The notes beneath the pieces are model-generated. The model saw only the letters and a list, made by a program, of their open reading frames with translations, made no database searches and was not told the DNA's origin. This document shows, in pieces, positions 7,960 through 16,643 of a DNA stretch of 64,000 nt. Both the position numbers and the translations under genes were made by a program. Location: assembly GCA_947474715.1 (NCBI GenBank), contig CANJJT010000002.1:1-64000 (forward strand). Direction: 5' to 3'. Source of the stretch: CAIYPG01 sp903864555 (GTDB lineage Bacteria > Pseudomonadota > Gammaproteobacteria > Burkholderiales > SG8-39). Every line of letters begins with the position of its first letter. Position 1 is the first letter of the stretch.

Positions 7960-9147
7960 TCAGGCCACCGCCCGGATGGAGCGCAGGCGGGCAATGGCCG
8001 CAGCCTCCAGCCCCAGGCCTGCCAGCAGCTCATCGGTGTGCTCGCCCTGGCGGGGCGGATGGCGCCGCACCCCCAGGCGCTCGCCAGCCATGGTGATGGG
8101 CAGCAGCGCGGCCGGCGCGGTCTGCCCGGCCTTGTCGCCATCGGTGAGCCGGATGTCGGCCAGGCCGCCGGTGGCACGCAGGTGCGGGTCATCGAACAGC
8201 TCTTCGGGCCGGGAGATGGGTGCATAGGGCAGCCCGGCCCTGTCGAAAATCGCGGCCAGCTCGGCTGCCGCGCGGGATTTGAGCCGCTCGCGCAACAGCG
8301 GCAGCAGTTGCGGGCGCAGCAGCACGCGTTCGTTGTTGGTGGCATAGCGCGGATCGGCCTTCAGGTCGACCAGTCCGAGCGCGTCGCAGAACACAGCCCA
8401 TTGCGCATCACTCACCGCCGCCAGAAAGATCTGGCCACCGTCCTTCACCGTGAACACGTCGTAAATCGCCCAGGGTGATTTGCGCTCCGGCATGGGCGCG
8501 GCCGGCTCGCCGGTGATGGCGTACTGCAGCATGTGCTGGCCGACCAGGAAGATGTTGTTCTCGAACAGCGCCGACTGGATTTCCTGCCCGCGCCCGGTGA
8601 TGCCGCGCTGGACCAGCGCGCCGAGGATGCCGATAGCGCCGAACATGCCGCCCATGATGTCATTGACGCTGGTGCCCGCGCGCAAAGGGTCGCCCGGACG
8701 CCCGGTCATGTAGGCCAGGCCGCCCATCATCTGCACCACCTCATCCAGCGCCGGGCGGTTCTCGTAGGGGCCGGGCAGGAAGCCCTTCAGGCTGGCGTAG
8801 ATGAGCGCAGGCCGCTCGCGCGACAGGCTGCGATAGTCGAGGCCATACTTCTGCATGGCCCCCGGCTTGAAGTTCTCCGCCACCACATCGGCGGTGGCGC
8901 ACAGGCGCCGCGCGATGTCGGCGCCCTCGGGCAACTGCAGGTTGATGCGGATGCTCTGCTTGTTGCGGTTGAACATGGGAAAGAAGCCCGCGCCCGCGCC
9001 GAGCAGGTGGCGCGTGCGGTCGCCATCGATGGGCTCGACCTTGACCACCTCCGCCCCCATGTCGGCGAGGATCATGCCGCAGGTGGGGCCCATCACCATA
9101 TGGGTGAATTCCACCACCCGCAGCCCCTCCAGCGGCAGCTTGCTCAT
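7960..9147 (-). CDS. CaiB/BaiF family type III CoA-transferase
   Basis: A 395-residue enzyme that moves CoA between carboxylic acids, cytosolic and normally dimeric with interlocked subunits. The N-terminal signature LEGLRVVEFTHMVMGPTCG and ADMGAEVVKVEP are clear. D135 in LDEVVQMMGG aligns with the catalytic aspartate that forms the anhydride in formyl-CoA transferase. NIMGGMFGAIGILGAL is the conserved mid-domain helix. The ATG at 9147 is chosen because the product then starts at the domain edge. It lies 70 bases downstream of Bug3 on the same strand, so the two may be co-transcribed, linking uptake of an organic acid to its activation as a CoA thioester. The acid is unknown. Confidence 0.92.
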   Translation of the reverse strand: MSKLPLEGLRVVEFTHMVMGPTCGMILADMGAEVVKVEPIDGDRTRHLLGAGAGFFPMFNRNKQSIRINLQLPEGADIARRLCATADVVAENFKPGAMQKYGLDYRSLSRERPALIYASLKGFLPGPYENRPALDEVVQMMGGLAYMTGRPGDPLRAGTSVNDIMGGMFGAIGILGALVQRGITGRGQEIQSALFENNIFLVGQHMLQYAITGEPAAPMPERKSPWAIYDVFTVKDGGQIFLAAVSDAQWAVFCDALGLVDLKADPRYATNNERVLLRPQLLPLLRERLKSRAAAELAAIFDRAGLPYAPISRPEELFDDPHLRATGGLADIRLTDGDKAGQTAPAALLPITMAGERLGVRRHPPRQGEHTDELLAGLGLEAAAIARLRSIRAVA

Positions 9148-9217
9148 GAACCGGTGTTGCAACAACCGGCCAGGGCGAAAGGAGCCGCTTCGACCAGGAG
9201 CGGAATGAAGCCGGCGC

Positions 9218-10219
9218 TCATTCTTCCAGCTTGATGTTGGCCCTCTTGATCACCGCCTCCCAGCGGTCGATCTCGGAGGACAGCATCTTCTGCCACTCGG
9301 CCGGCGGGCGGGCCGGGGCCGGCGTGGAGGCATCGGCGATCATGCGCTTGCGCAATTCATCGTCGGTCAGCACCTGCGCCACCTCGCGGTTGAGCGCATT
9401 GACGATGACGGCCGGCGTCTTGGCCGCCGTGTACAGCGTGTAGGCGTTGATCACCTCATAACCCGGAATGATGGTCTCGGCCACCGTGGGCAGGTCGGGG
9501 AAATCCGGATGCCGCTGGCTGGAGGTGATGGCCAGCGCGCGCGCCTTGCCCTGGCGCACCATCTGCAGCCCGGAGATGGAGGTGAGCGTGAGGTCGAGCC
9601 GGCCAGCGGCCATGTCCAGTTGTGCCGCGGCATTGCCCTTGTAGGCCACGTGGGTCATGTCCACACCCGCACCGAACTCGATCAGCTCGGTGCCCATGTG
9701 GATGGGCGTGCCCACGCCGGAGGAACCGTAGTTGAGCTTGCCCGGATTCTTCTTCGCGTAGGCCACCAGTTCCTGGATGGTCTTGTAGGGCGCGCCGGCG
9801 CTGACGATGACGATATAGGGCTGGTAGCTCATCTGCGCCACGGCCTGCAGCGCGGTGCGCACGTCGTACTGCATCTTCTTGAACGCGACGTTGAGCGGCA
9901 GCGAGCCGCTGGTGCTGAGCAGGGTGTGGCCATCGGGCGTGGCGTTGATCACGGTATTGGCGGCGATGACACCGCTGGCGCCCGCCACGTTCTCCACGAT
10001 CACCGTCACCGGCAGACGCTCAGCCAATTTGTTGGCGACGGCGCGCGTCACCGTGTCCATGCCACCACCGGCCAGCACCGAGACCAGGATGCGGATGGGC
10101 TTGTTGGGAAATCCCGGGGCAATCTGGCGCTTGTCCTGCGCCTGGGTGGGAATGGTGGCTGCGAGCAGGCCGGCGCCGAGCAGCGCGGCGAAGGCGGTTT
10201 TCAAGGGCGAGTGGTGCAT
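9218..10219 (-). CDS. Bug/TctC-family periplasmic solute-binding protein (Bug3)
   Basis: A 333-residue receptor. The ATG at 10219 follows AGGAAA and opens a signal peptide ending in PTQAQ. The core contains IRILVSVLAGGGMDTVTRAVA, DGHTLLSTSGS, YGSSGVGTPIH and HVAYKGNAAAQLD, all Bug features. The usual VPF is changed to VSV here. It is followed after 70 bases by a CoA-transferase gene on the same strand, the best available clue to ligand chemistry (an organic acid activated to a CoA ester). No tctAB genes are near. Confidence 0.92.
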   Translation of the reverse strand: MHHSPLKTAFAALLGAGLLAATIPTQAQDKRQIAPGFPNKPIRILVSVLAGGGMDTVTRAVANKLAERLPVTVIVENVAGASGVIAANTVINATPDGHTLLSTSGSLPLNVAFKKMQYDVRTALQAVAQMSYQPYIVIVSAGAPYKTIQELVAYAKKNPGKLNYGSSGVGTPIHMGTELIEFGAGVDMTHVAYKGNAAAQLDMAAGRLDLTLTSISGLQMVRQGKARALAITSSQRHPDFPDLPTVAETIIPGYEVINAYTLYTAAKTPAVIVNALNREVAQVLTDDELRKRMIADASTPAPARPPAEWQKMLSSEIDRWEAVIKRANIKLEE

Positions 10220-10637
10220 GATGATTTCCTGGCTTGGCTCAGGCCGCGATGTTATTCGATATTGCCGTGGCGGCACCAATGCCGGGCTGCCAGCGCCCAA
10301 GTGCCAGCTGCCCAATGCGCTTCAGGCACGCCTTCACCCGGGCAGCACTTGGTTCGGGCATGCACTTCATCGCGCAGGTCGTGGCGTGGTGATGGATGCT
10401 TTCTCCGTGCATTTCCCAATGCACGATATGACATTGTAATAATCGACTCGCGAGCGTGGCATTTACTGCGTATTTCAACGCACACTTGGAGCCAATGTGC
10501 TGCAGGCCCGGTTCTGCGTCGCCAGACTCGTACCACCACCGGCGAGCCGCACCTGCACAGACCATCCATGTCCCATGCAGCATGCAGCATGCAGGGGGCA
10601 GGTATGCCCGCAACCCGGTCCGGGTTAAAATGGCGGT
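10220..10637. other. Divergent intergenic region with CATGCAG triplet repeat
   Basis: About 420 bases separate Bug3 (leftward) from a small rightward gene. It holds three tandem copies of CATGCAG at 10574-10594 and an AT-rich patch around 10430-10445 that could carry the Bug3 promoter. No larger gene is supported on either strand. Confidence 0.5.
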
Positions 10638-10811
10638 ATGAAACGCATCATCGAACGTCTGTCCGAGAAAGCAGCCATGCTGTTTCGCCGCCCTTCTGCC
10701 GAATCGCCCATCAGCGAATTCGAGGAAATGCGCGATGCCCTGCGCCCGGACAAGGTCCGTCCCATTCCGCAGCCCGTCGCCTCCGCCTACAAGGTTCAGC
10801 GGCGCAAGTAG
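10638..10811 (+). CDS. Small basic protein, 57 residues, unknown
   Basis: ATG at 10638 to TAG at 10811 encodes a 57-residue soluble product beginning MKRIIERLSEKAAMLFRR and ending YKVQRRK, with an acidic middle (ISEFEEMRDALRPDK). Codon choice is strongly GC-ending like its neighbours, which favours a real gene. TAAAAT lies about 8 bases before the start, but a clear Shine-Dalgarno sequence is missing. I know no family. It sits alone between two leftward Bug genes. Confidence 0.5.
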   Translation: MKRIIERLSEKAAMLFRRPSAESPISEFEEMRDALRPDKVRPIPQPVASAYKVQRRK

Positions 10812-10872
10812 TCAGGCTGACGGCCGGCAATCGCCGGCCTGATCCGTCCCCCGCCCTCCTGACCGGGTTGAA

Positions 10873-11862
10873 TTACTCCACCTTGGCCCCGGACGCCTCG
10901 ACAATACCCTTCCACTTCGCGTAGTCAGCGCGGAACATCTCGGCAAAACGCACCGGTGTCATCGACTCCGGTTCAGCGCCCTGCGCTTGGATGGCCGCCC
11001 TCATGTCGGTGCGTGCCAGCAACCGGTTGATCTCGGTGTTGAGCGTGACCACGATGGGCGCAGGCGTGCCAGCCGGTGCAAACACGCCATACCAGGTGCT
11101 GACATCGAAATCCTTGTAGCCCGACTCGGCCACCGTGGGCACATCCGGCAGGGAGGAACTGCGTTTGGCCGAGGTCAGCGCCAGCGGCCGCAGCTTGCCG
11201 CCCTTGATCTGGCCCATGGCCGAGGGCAGCGAGGAGGACAGCAGGTCGACGTTGCCGGCCAGCGCATCCATGAGCGCGGGGCTGGAACCCTTGTAGGGCA
11301 CATGCTTCAGCGTGATGCCGGCAGCACGGCCGAACAGGTCACCCGCGAGATGGATGGAGGTGCCGCTGCCCGGGGAGCCATAGGTGATGGTGTCCGGTGC
11401 GCTGCGCGCGGCCGTGACCACGTCGGCGAGGGTGCGGAACTTCGACGTCATGCTGGTGGCGATGATCACCGGCGTATAGGCCACATGCGCCACCGCGATC
11501 AGGTCTTTGGTCGGATCCCAGGGCAGGTTCTTGTACAGCCAGGGCCCGATGACCAGGTTGTCCTTCTGCCCGAGCACGATGTCGTAGCCGGTGGGCGCCG
11601 CACGCACCACTTCGGTGATGCCGATGGTGCCGCCCGCACCCGCCTTGTTGTCGGCGATGACGTTCCACTTCGCATGCTCGGTGAGTTGCGCCGCCACCAG
11701 CCGCGCCAGGATGTCGGTGCCGCCTCCCGGCGGAAAGGGAATGATCATGCGGATGGGTTTGGCGGGATACGCCGCAGTCGCGGACTGCGCCTGCGCGGAC
11801 GTCGTGGAAACCAGCACGGCGCTGAATGCCAGCGCGGAGCATGCAATGAGTCGGGGCAACAT
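10873..11862 (-). CDS. Bug/TctC-family periplasmic solute-binding protein (Bug4)
   Basis: A 329-residue receptor with signal peptide ending in TTSAQAQ. It carries a fully canonical binding loop (IIPFPPGGGTDILAR), then NKAGAGGTIG, YDIVLGQ, YGSPGSGTSIHLAG and KHVPYKGSSPALMD, and the C-terminal helix ending KGIVEASGAKVE. It follows the small gene at 10638 tail to tail. Nothing in its surroundings indicates the ligand. Confidence 0.93.
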   Translation of the reverse strand: MLPRLIACSALAFSAVLVSTTSAQAQSATAAYPAKPIRMIIPFPPGGGTDILARLVAAQLTEHAKWNVIADNKAGAGGTIGITEVVRAAPTGYDIVLGQKDNLVIGPWLYKNLPWDPTKDLIAVAHVAYTPVIIATSMTSKFRTLADVVTAARSAPDTITYGSPGSGTSIHLAGDLFGRAAGITLKHVPYKGSSPALMDALAGNVDLLSSSLPSAMGQIKGGKLRPLALTSAKRSSSLPDVPTVAESGYKDFDVSTWYGVFAPAGTPAPIVVTLNTEINRLLARTDMRAAIQAQGAEPESMTPVRFAEMFRADYAKWKGIVEASGAKVE

Positions 11863-12286
11863 GATGGGGAATCCTCAGGATGGATGTCACATGATGGATG
11901 TCACAGGCGATTCAGACTGCTTGTTGAAACAGCCTGCATCGTGCGTGCCGGGATTTTAGAGCAAGCCTTGCCGACGCGTCAGCGTGTGCCAGGACACGCA
12001 AACCCCACCCGCCGGCATTCCCGGCAAGTGGCTCGACCGACAAGATTCAAAGGATGGAAAATGATCAAATCCGAATATATAGCCTTTTCATTATTGGATT
12101 AAGCGTCATTTTATTATCAATGCAATCCAGTGCATCAGCAACCCCGCAGGGCGAATCGGCATCGGGGCTGGCGCGGCAAGCCCGCTGCAAGACAGCGCCG
12201 CGGGCAGCACGCGCATACTGCCCCTCTGCCACGCCCCCTCGGCCGGGTGTGGCACACCCCTACCCCATGCCGAACAGGAACCTGCC
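11863..12286. other. Intergenic region with short direct repeats and an AT-rich island
   Basis: This 424-base gap between divergent genes contains TGGATGTCACA twice with a 14-base period (about 11881-11905) close to the Bug4 start, where it could bind a regulator. Around 12050-12125 composition turns sharply AT-rich. A frame starting at 12054 reads like a short hydrophobic leader (MENDQIRIYSLFIIGLSVIL) but then degenerates, so I treat it as non-coding or a fragment. Confidence 0.45.
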
Positions 12287-12892
12287 ATGCCCGCACACCT
12301 GCCGCTGATCCGCCCCCTGCTCCACCGCCTGCTGCTGATCGCCACCATCAGCCTGTTTGCCATCAGCCAGAGCTGGGCCCAGGGGCGCACTGCGCGCGTG
12401 AGTGGCAAGGTCGAAACCATGACCGGCACGGTACTGGTCCTGGGCGGCGTGCAGGGGCAACTGGCGGTGAACCTGACACCGACCACGCGGCTCTACACGC
12501 AGGTCAGCGCCACCCTCGCCGACATCCGGCCCGGCAGCTTCCTCGGCGTGGGCGCCATGCCGCAGGCCGATGGCAGCCAGCAGGCGATACGCGTGATGAT
12601 CTTCCCCGAAGCCATGCGCGGCCAGGGCGAGGGCCACCGCCCTTGGGACAGGCCCGGCACCACCATGACCAATGCCACGGTCGAGACCGCCGTCACCCAG
12701 ATCAGCGGGCAGGTGCTCACAGTGAAATATAAGGATGGTGAACAGAAAATCCTCATCCGCCCCGATGCGGAAATCCTCACTTACGTCGATGCGGACCGCC
12801 GGGCGCTCAAGCCCGGCGCAGCAGTGACCGTGAGTGGTGTGGTCGGCGAGGGCACCGCCATGGATGCCGAACGCATCATCATCGGACGCTGA
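12287..12892 (+). CDS. Exported protein with repeated OB-like modules (DUF5666-like)
   Basis: A 201-residue secreted protein with a signal peptide ending near ISQSWAQ. Two similar beta-rich halves follow: ARVSGKVETMTGTVLVL with LADIRPGSFLGVGAM, and ETAVTQISGQVLTVKY with DRRALKPGAAVTVSG. This layout (an ion or switch strand, then a P-G-x-x-V turn) is typical of DUF5666-like proteins built on an OB-type barrel. The function of such proteins is not established. Its ATG is preceded by CAGGAAC. No operon partner is visible. Confidence 0.7.
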   Translation: MPAHLPLIRPLLHRLLLIATISLFAISQSWAQGRTARVSGKVETMTGTVLVLGGVQGQLAVNLTPTTRLYTQVSATLADIRPGSFLGVGAMPQADGSQQAIRVMIFPEAMRGQGEGHRPWDRPGTTMTNATVETAVTQISGQVLTVKYKDGEQKILIRPDAEILTYVDADRRALKPGAAVTVSGVVGEGTAMDAERIIIGR

Positions 12893-13013
12893 GGGCGCCC
12901 TGAAAGACCTGTTTTTCAAAGCACATTCATAGGGGTGACCGGGATGTTCACCCGGGCTTACAGGGCTTCCCCAGCACAGTCCCACTCAACCGGGCAGGCG
13001 ACGCGTCAACTCG

Positions 13014-14129
13014 CTACTGCACACGCTTCAGACAGGCCTGATGCCTGTCCTGCACGCGGCCGACAAACCACTCGCTGGTGAGTTTGCGCGTGATCTTCGG
13101 GCTGTTCAGGGGAATCTGCGGCAGCACCGCGCGCGGCGCAGGCTTGCCGGCCAGTTTGTCCGCCAGGGCATACACGCGGGCATACAGTCGCGTCTTTTCG
13201 AAGTCCTGTGACTTCTCCTCGCGCAGATCGCCGCGGATGGCCTCCTCGCCCAAATCCAGGCGTCGCGCCAGCACGCGCAAGGCGCGCTCGGTGCTGCCAG
13301 GCTCGGGCAGCGGCCGGCCATCGTCGTAGCGCAGCAGGTCACCGTCGAGCGCGAGTGGCACACCGGACAACTCGCTCACCGCCTGCTGGAAGGCGGCGTT
13401 GCGGCTGGCATAGTGCCCGGCATTGAAATCTGCAAAGCGGTACATCGGTCGCGCATAAGTTGCCGGATAGTCCAGCAGGTGGGCAATGCCGAAGTAGACC
13501 CCGCCGCGCCGGGTGAACACCTCCTGGCGTACCGGGCCCGTCATCGGATAGGGATAGGGCTTGCCGGCGCTGTGGTTTTCCGCCCAGGTAATGCTCACCT
13601 GCATAGGGCCACCGGTGCGCACCGGATTGCGATCGGCCAGCAGCGACTTCCCGAAAGGCACGCGGCCGATGAAATCATCATAGATTTCACTCAACTGCTT
13701 CTCGGTGCGCACCGCAGCCAGGCGCTCACCATAGCTGCGGCCATTGGTGGAAGGCAGGGCCAGCGCCGCCTCCAGGGCGAAGCCCGGAATGCCTGCGGCC
13801 TCGCGTCGGCGTTCCAGCTCCTTGCGGACAATGCCGGCCAGCCCCGGCACCACGGGGTCTGCCTGGAACCCGGACTCCTGGCCAATGATGGCGATGGCGG
13901 CGCAGAAGTTCTCCGGTGTGGCCGCGATTTCCAGCGTGGCGATGGCAGCGTAGATGTCGGTCGCCCAGGCAGTGCGTTCCTTGACACTGTCCGGCAGCAG
14001 GCGCGCCACCAGGGCGCGGCCTTCGCTGGCGCTCATCACCGCAACGGGCGGACGCTCCGGTTCCACCGAGGCGCAGCCGGCCAGCAGCACTGCCAACAGC
14101 AAGGGCAGCACCCCTGCCCGCTTCCGCAT
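13014..14129 (-). CDS. DUF1615 family lipoprotein
   Basis: A 371-residue lipoprotein. From the ATG at 14129 the signal peptide runs to a lipobox LLAGC at about residue 20, so it should be anchored to the membrane facing the periplasm. The body matches DUF1615 (for example LLPDSVKERTAWATDIYAA, PFGKSLLADRNPVRTGGPMQV, YRFADFNAGHYASRNAAFQ). IIGQESGF and GGPMQVS are spaced much like the E-S and G-x-M-Q motifs of lytic transglycosylases, and FNAGHYASRNAAFQ resembles the later motif, suggesting a peptidoglycan-related fold. A longer start at 14165 is possible but would weaken the signal peptide. Confidence 0.85.
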   Translation of the reverse strand: MRKRAGVLPLLLAVLLAGCASVEPERPPVAVMSASEGRALVARLLPDSVKERTAWATDIYAAIATLEIAATPENFCAAIAIIGQESGFQADPVVPGLAGIVRKELERRREAAGIPGFALEAALALPSTNGRSYGERLAAVRTEKQLSEIYDDFIGRVPFGKSLLADRNPVRTGGPMQVSITWAENHSAGKPYPYPMTGPVRQEVFTRRGGVYFGIAHLLDYPATYARPMYRFADFNAGHYASRNAAFQQAVSELSGVPLALDGDLLRYDDGRPLPEPGSTERALRVLARRLDLGEEAIRGDLREEKSQDFEKTRLYARVYALADKLAGKPAPRAVLPQIPLNSPKITRKLTSEWFVGRVQDRHQACLKRVQ

Positions 14130-14195
14130 CGTTTTGCCTGCGCCATGATCCAGACTGATTTGCATGGCCAGAGGATAACAGTGCGGCCGCCAGGG

Positions 14196-14294
14196 CTGCG
14201 GTGTTAACCCCCTTGTCAAAGGGGTAAACCACGCAGCAGCCTGGTCTCCCCGCAAATCGGCGAAGAACCTTTGACAAGGGGGTTAACACCCGCA
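14196..14294. repeat. Palindromic repeat element with 22-bp inverted arms (copy A)
   Basis: Bases 14201-14222 and 14268-14289 are perfect 22-bp inverted repeats built around TTAACCCCCTTGTCAAAGG, extended by CTGCG and CGCAG with one extra base. The 45-base centre is not paired. A related element lies reversed near 24479-24570, sharing ATCGGYGAAGAACCTTTGRC and the CCCCCTTGTCAAA end. A further partial match (TTCGGTGAAGAACCCT) stands at 14321. It lies between divergent genes (DUF1615 and SDR). It has no coding capacity; a MITE- or REP-like unit is the likely nature. Confidence 0.85.
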
Positions 14295-14403
14295 GTCCTG
14301 CCGGGCCCACATTACCGGAATTCGGTGAAGAACCCTGCTCCAGTACAAGCGAAGCCTGACGATGGCTCATGGCCTGTCATGCGTCGGTCGTCATTCATCG
14401 TCT

Positions 14404-15300
14404 ATGCTTGCCGCCATGCCAACATCCAAGCCATCCAGCACCGATACGAGCCTCGCCGGCCGCATCGCCCTCATCACCGGGGCCAACACCGGCATCGGCC
14501 GCTTCACCGCGCTGGAACTGGCCCGCCGTGGCGCGCGGGTCTTTCTCGCCTGCCGCTCAGCGGAACGCAGCCGGCCCGTGCTGGAGGAAATCCACGCCAC
14601 CAGTCCTGGCGCCGCGGCCGAATTTCTGCCGCTGGATCTGGCCGACCTCGGCTCGGTACGGGCCTGCGCGCAGGATTTCCTCGCGCGTGGCTTGCCGCTG
14701 CACCTGCTCATCAACAATGCCGGGCTCGCCGGTACCCGCGGCCTCACCCCATCCGGTTTCGAATACGCATTCGGCGTCAACCACATCGGCCACTTCCTGC
14801 TGACGCAAAGTCTGCTGGATCGCGTGAAAGAAACTGCAGCCGATGCAGGCCATGCGCGCATCATCACTGTCGCCAGCCGCGCCCACACCCGTGTCGATGG
14901 TGTCCGTGGCATCGACTGGGAGGCCTTGCGCCAGCCCACCGCCACAGCCACCGGATGGAAAGAATACTGCGTCTCCAAGCTGGCCAATGTGCTGTTCAGC
15001 GCGGAGCTGGGGCGACGCCTGGCCGGCACTGGCGTGTCCACCTATGCCCTGCACCCGGGCGTGATCGCCTCGGACATCTGGCGGCGTGTACCGCAGCCGC
15101 TACGCGCCCTGGGCATGTTGTTCATGATTTCCAACGAGGAAGGCGCACGGACCACGCTGCACTGCGCCAGCTCGCCCGCCCTGGCAGCCAAAACAGGCCG
15201 CTACTACGCCCGCTGCCAGCCAGCGCTGCCCACGGCGGCCGGCCGCGATCCGGCGCTGGCGGTCGAACTGTGGCGGCGTAGCGAGGCCTGGGTGGCCTGA
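14404..15300 (+). CDS. Short-chain dehydrogenase/reductase (retinol dehydrogenase-like SDR)
   Basis: A roughly 298-residue classical SDR oxidoreductase. TGANTGIG is the nucleotide-binding glycine motif, NNAG the structural motif, serine in ITVASRAH and Y-C-V-S-K the catalytic set. FACRS-like LACRSAERS after beta-2 favours NADP(H). HPGVIASDIWRRVP is the typical substrate-loop start of the retinol dehydrogenase-like subgroup. The substrate is unknown. The start is uncertain: ATG codons at 14404 and 14416 are both plausible and neither has a strong ribosome-binding site; the repeat element just upstream argues against a longer form. Confidence 0.9.
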   Translation: MLAAMPTSKPSSTDTSLAGRIALITGANTGIGRFTALELARRGARVFLACRSAERSRPVLEEIHATSPGAAAEFLPLDLADLGSVRACAQDFLARGLPLHLLINNAGLAGTRGLTPSGFEYAFGVNHIGHFLLTQSLLDRVKETAADAGHARIITVASRAHTRVDGVRGIDWEALRQPTATATGWKEYCVSKLANVLFSAELGRRLAGTGVSTYALHPGVIASDIWRRVPQPLRALGMLFMISNEEGARTTLHCASSPALAAKTGRYYARCQPALPTAAGRDPALAVELWRRSEAWVA

Positions 15301-15407
15301 AGCCGGCCGCCTGCATCGCCGTGCCAGACCTGGCGCAATGCGCGTTTGACCTGCATCAAGGGCCCATTGCCCGCCTGGGGTTTAACTGCCCCAAAAGGGA
15401 GGCCACC

Positions 15408-15953
15408 ATGTTCAATCCTGTCGAAGCCTGGCACGTCGAGCACGATTATTTCGCCCGCCTGTTGATCCAGCTGAAAAAACAGGTGGACCAGTTCCACCTG
15501 GGCGGAGAACTGAACTTCGCGCTGATGCTGGATATCATCGCCTACCTGCGCGAGTTCTCCGATGAGCGCCATCACCCGCGTGAGGACGTCGCCTTCGAGC
15601 GCATGGCGCCACACTGCCCGGAGCTGCACCTCACCCTCGCGCGCCTGCATCAGGAGCATCGCGTGATCGCCATGGCCGGTGAGCGCCTGCGCAAGGACCT
15701 CGAGGCGGTGCTCGCCGGCCACATCGTGCCCCTGTCGGAAATCGAGACCGCCGCCGCCACCTATGAGGTGTACTACAGCAACCACATCGCACTGGAAGAG
15801 GAAGAAGTACTGCCGCGTGCCGCCACGGTGCTCACGTCGGCCGACTGGGAAATCATCCGCGACGCCGTGCCGCATGGCCACACCCCGATGGCCGGCAGCG
15901 AGGGGGACGAGCGCTTCCGGGAACTGAGAAGGCAGATCGCGCTGGAGGCCTGA
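15408..15953 (+). CDS. Hemerythrin HHE domain protein
   Basis: A 181-residue cytosolic protein with a four-helix hemerythrin-like fold. Putative iron ligands are H9 and H12 (WHVEHDYF), the DERHHPREDVAFE segment, HQEHR and YYSNHIALEEEEVLP, in the order expected for HHE domains. Members bind a di-iron centre and act in oxygen, nitric oxide or iron handling. The ATG at 15408 follows AAAAGGGAGG at ideal spacing, so the longer open frame is rejected. It stands alone after the SDR gene. Confidence 0.9.
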   Translation: MFNPVEAWHVEHDYFARLLIQLKKQVDQFHLGGELNFALMLDIIAYLREFSDERHHPREDVAFERMAPHCPELHLTLARLHQEHRVIAMAGERLRKDLEAVLAGHIVPLSEIETAAATYEVYYSNHIALEEEEVLPRAATVLTSADWEIIRDAVPHGHTPMAGSEGDERFRELRRQIALEA

Positions 15954-16021
15954 AACCGACCGCAGGCAGGCGGTCTGGCGCCCAATGCCAGGCGCCTGGA
16001 AAGAGGCCACTGCCTGCTGAT

Positions 16022-16474
16022 TCACATCTTGTAGATGAACAGGAACAGCGCGCCCAACCCGAGTAGGCTTTGCACGCCATGCAGGCGCGCCAGGTACTGC
16101 AGTAACTTGGGCGCATCGTCCAGTTCGCCATTGCCAGCACTGGTGAAGAGTTTGCGGGTTTGCGGCCCGAGCACACCCAGCTGCAGCACGGCAGCCATTG
16201 CCAGCAGGATGCCCCCGGTAAGCCACCAGTCTGAACCCGAACTTACCCCCGCCGCAATACCGGCCAGTCCGCCCAGCACGGCGAAAATGCCGGCGTACCA
16301 GCTCGGCCGGGGCTGCGCCAGCAGGAGGTAGGCCGCAGTGAGGTCATTGCGCGTGCCCTGTATGGTGGGCTGCTCGACCAGGCTGACGTAGCAGGCCCCG
16401 CCGGCAAACAGCGCGCAGCAACACAGCGCGACGTTCTGCGACATCGCCTGGATCAGCAGCATCAGCGTCTGCAT
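16022..16474 (-). CDS. Four-helix membrane protein, DUF1772-like
   Basis: A 150-residue protein with about four transmembrane segments (near 10-30, 60-80, 85-105, 130-150). ALFAGGACYVSLVEQP near the N-terminus is the conserved start of DUF1772/anthrone oxygenase-like proteins, whose bacterial function is mostly unknown. It is divergent from the response regulator gene and its start codon overlaps no neighbour gene. Confidence 0.75.
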   Translation of the reverse strand: MQTLMLLIQAMSQNVALCCCALFAGGACYVSLVEQPTIQGTRNDLTAAYLLLAQPRPSWYAGIFAVLGGLAGIAAGVSSGSDWWLTGGILLAMAAVLQLGVLGPQTRKLFTSAGNGELDDAPKLLQYLARLHGVQSLLGLGALFLFIYKM

Positions 16475-16643
16475 GTCGATCCTTTTTTGTGCATGTCCAT
16501 GTGCATGGTCACAACCTCGCCTCGTTCACCAGCGTTGTTACATATCGATTATATTGGGCGGGGGATCATGCCAGCATCAGGCATACCGCCCCGGCAAAGG
16601 ATGCCGGCAGCATGTGACCCGACAGATGGAACCCGGACAGCCG

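Noticed and set aside
7754..7960. 68-codon leftward frame behind the CoA-transferase gene
   Set aside because: Proline/serine tail, no recognisable start signal and no family; treated as intergenic.
12054..12308. 84-codon frame with hydrophobic leader-like start
   Set aside because: After the first 30 codons the translation becomes Arg/Pro/Cys-rich noise and it overlaps the start of a well supported gene.
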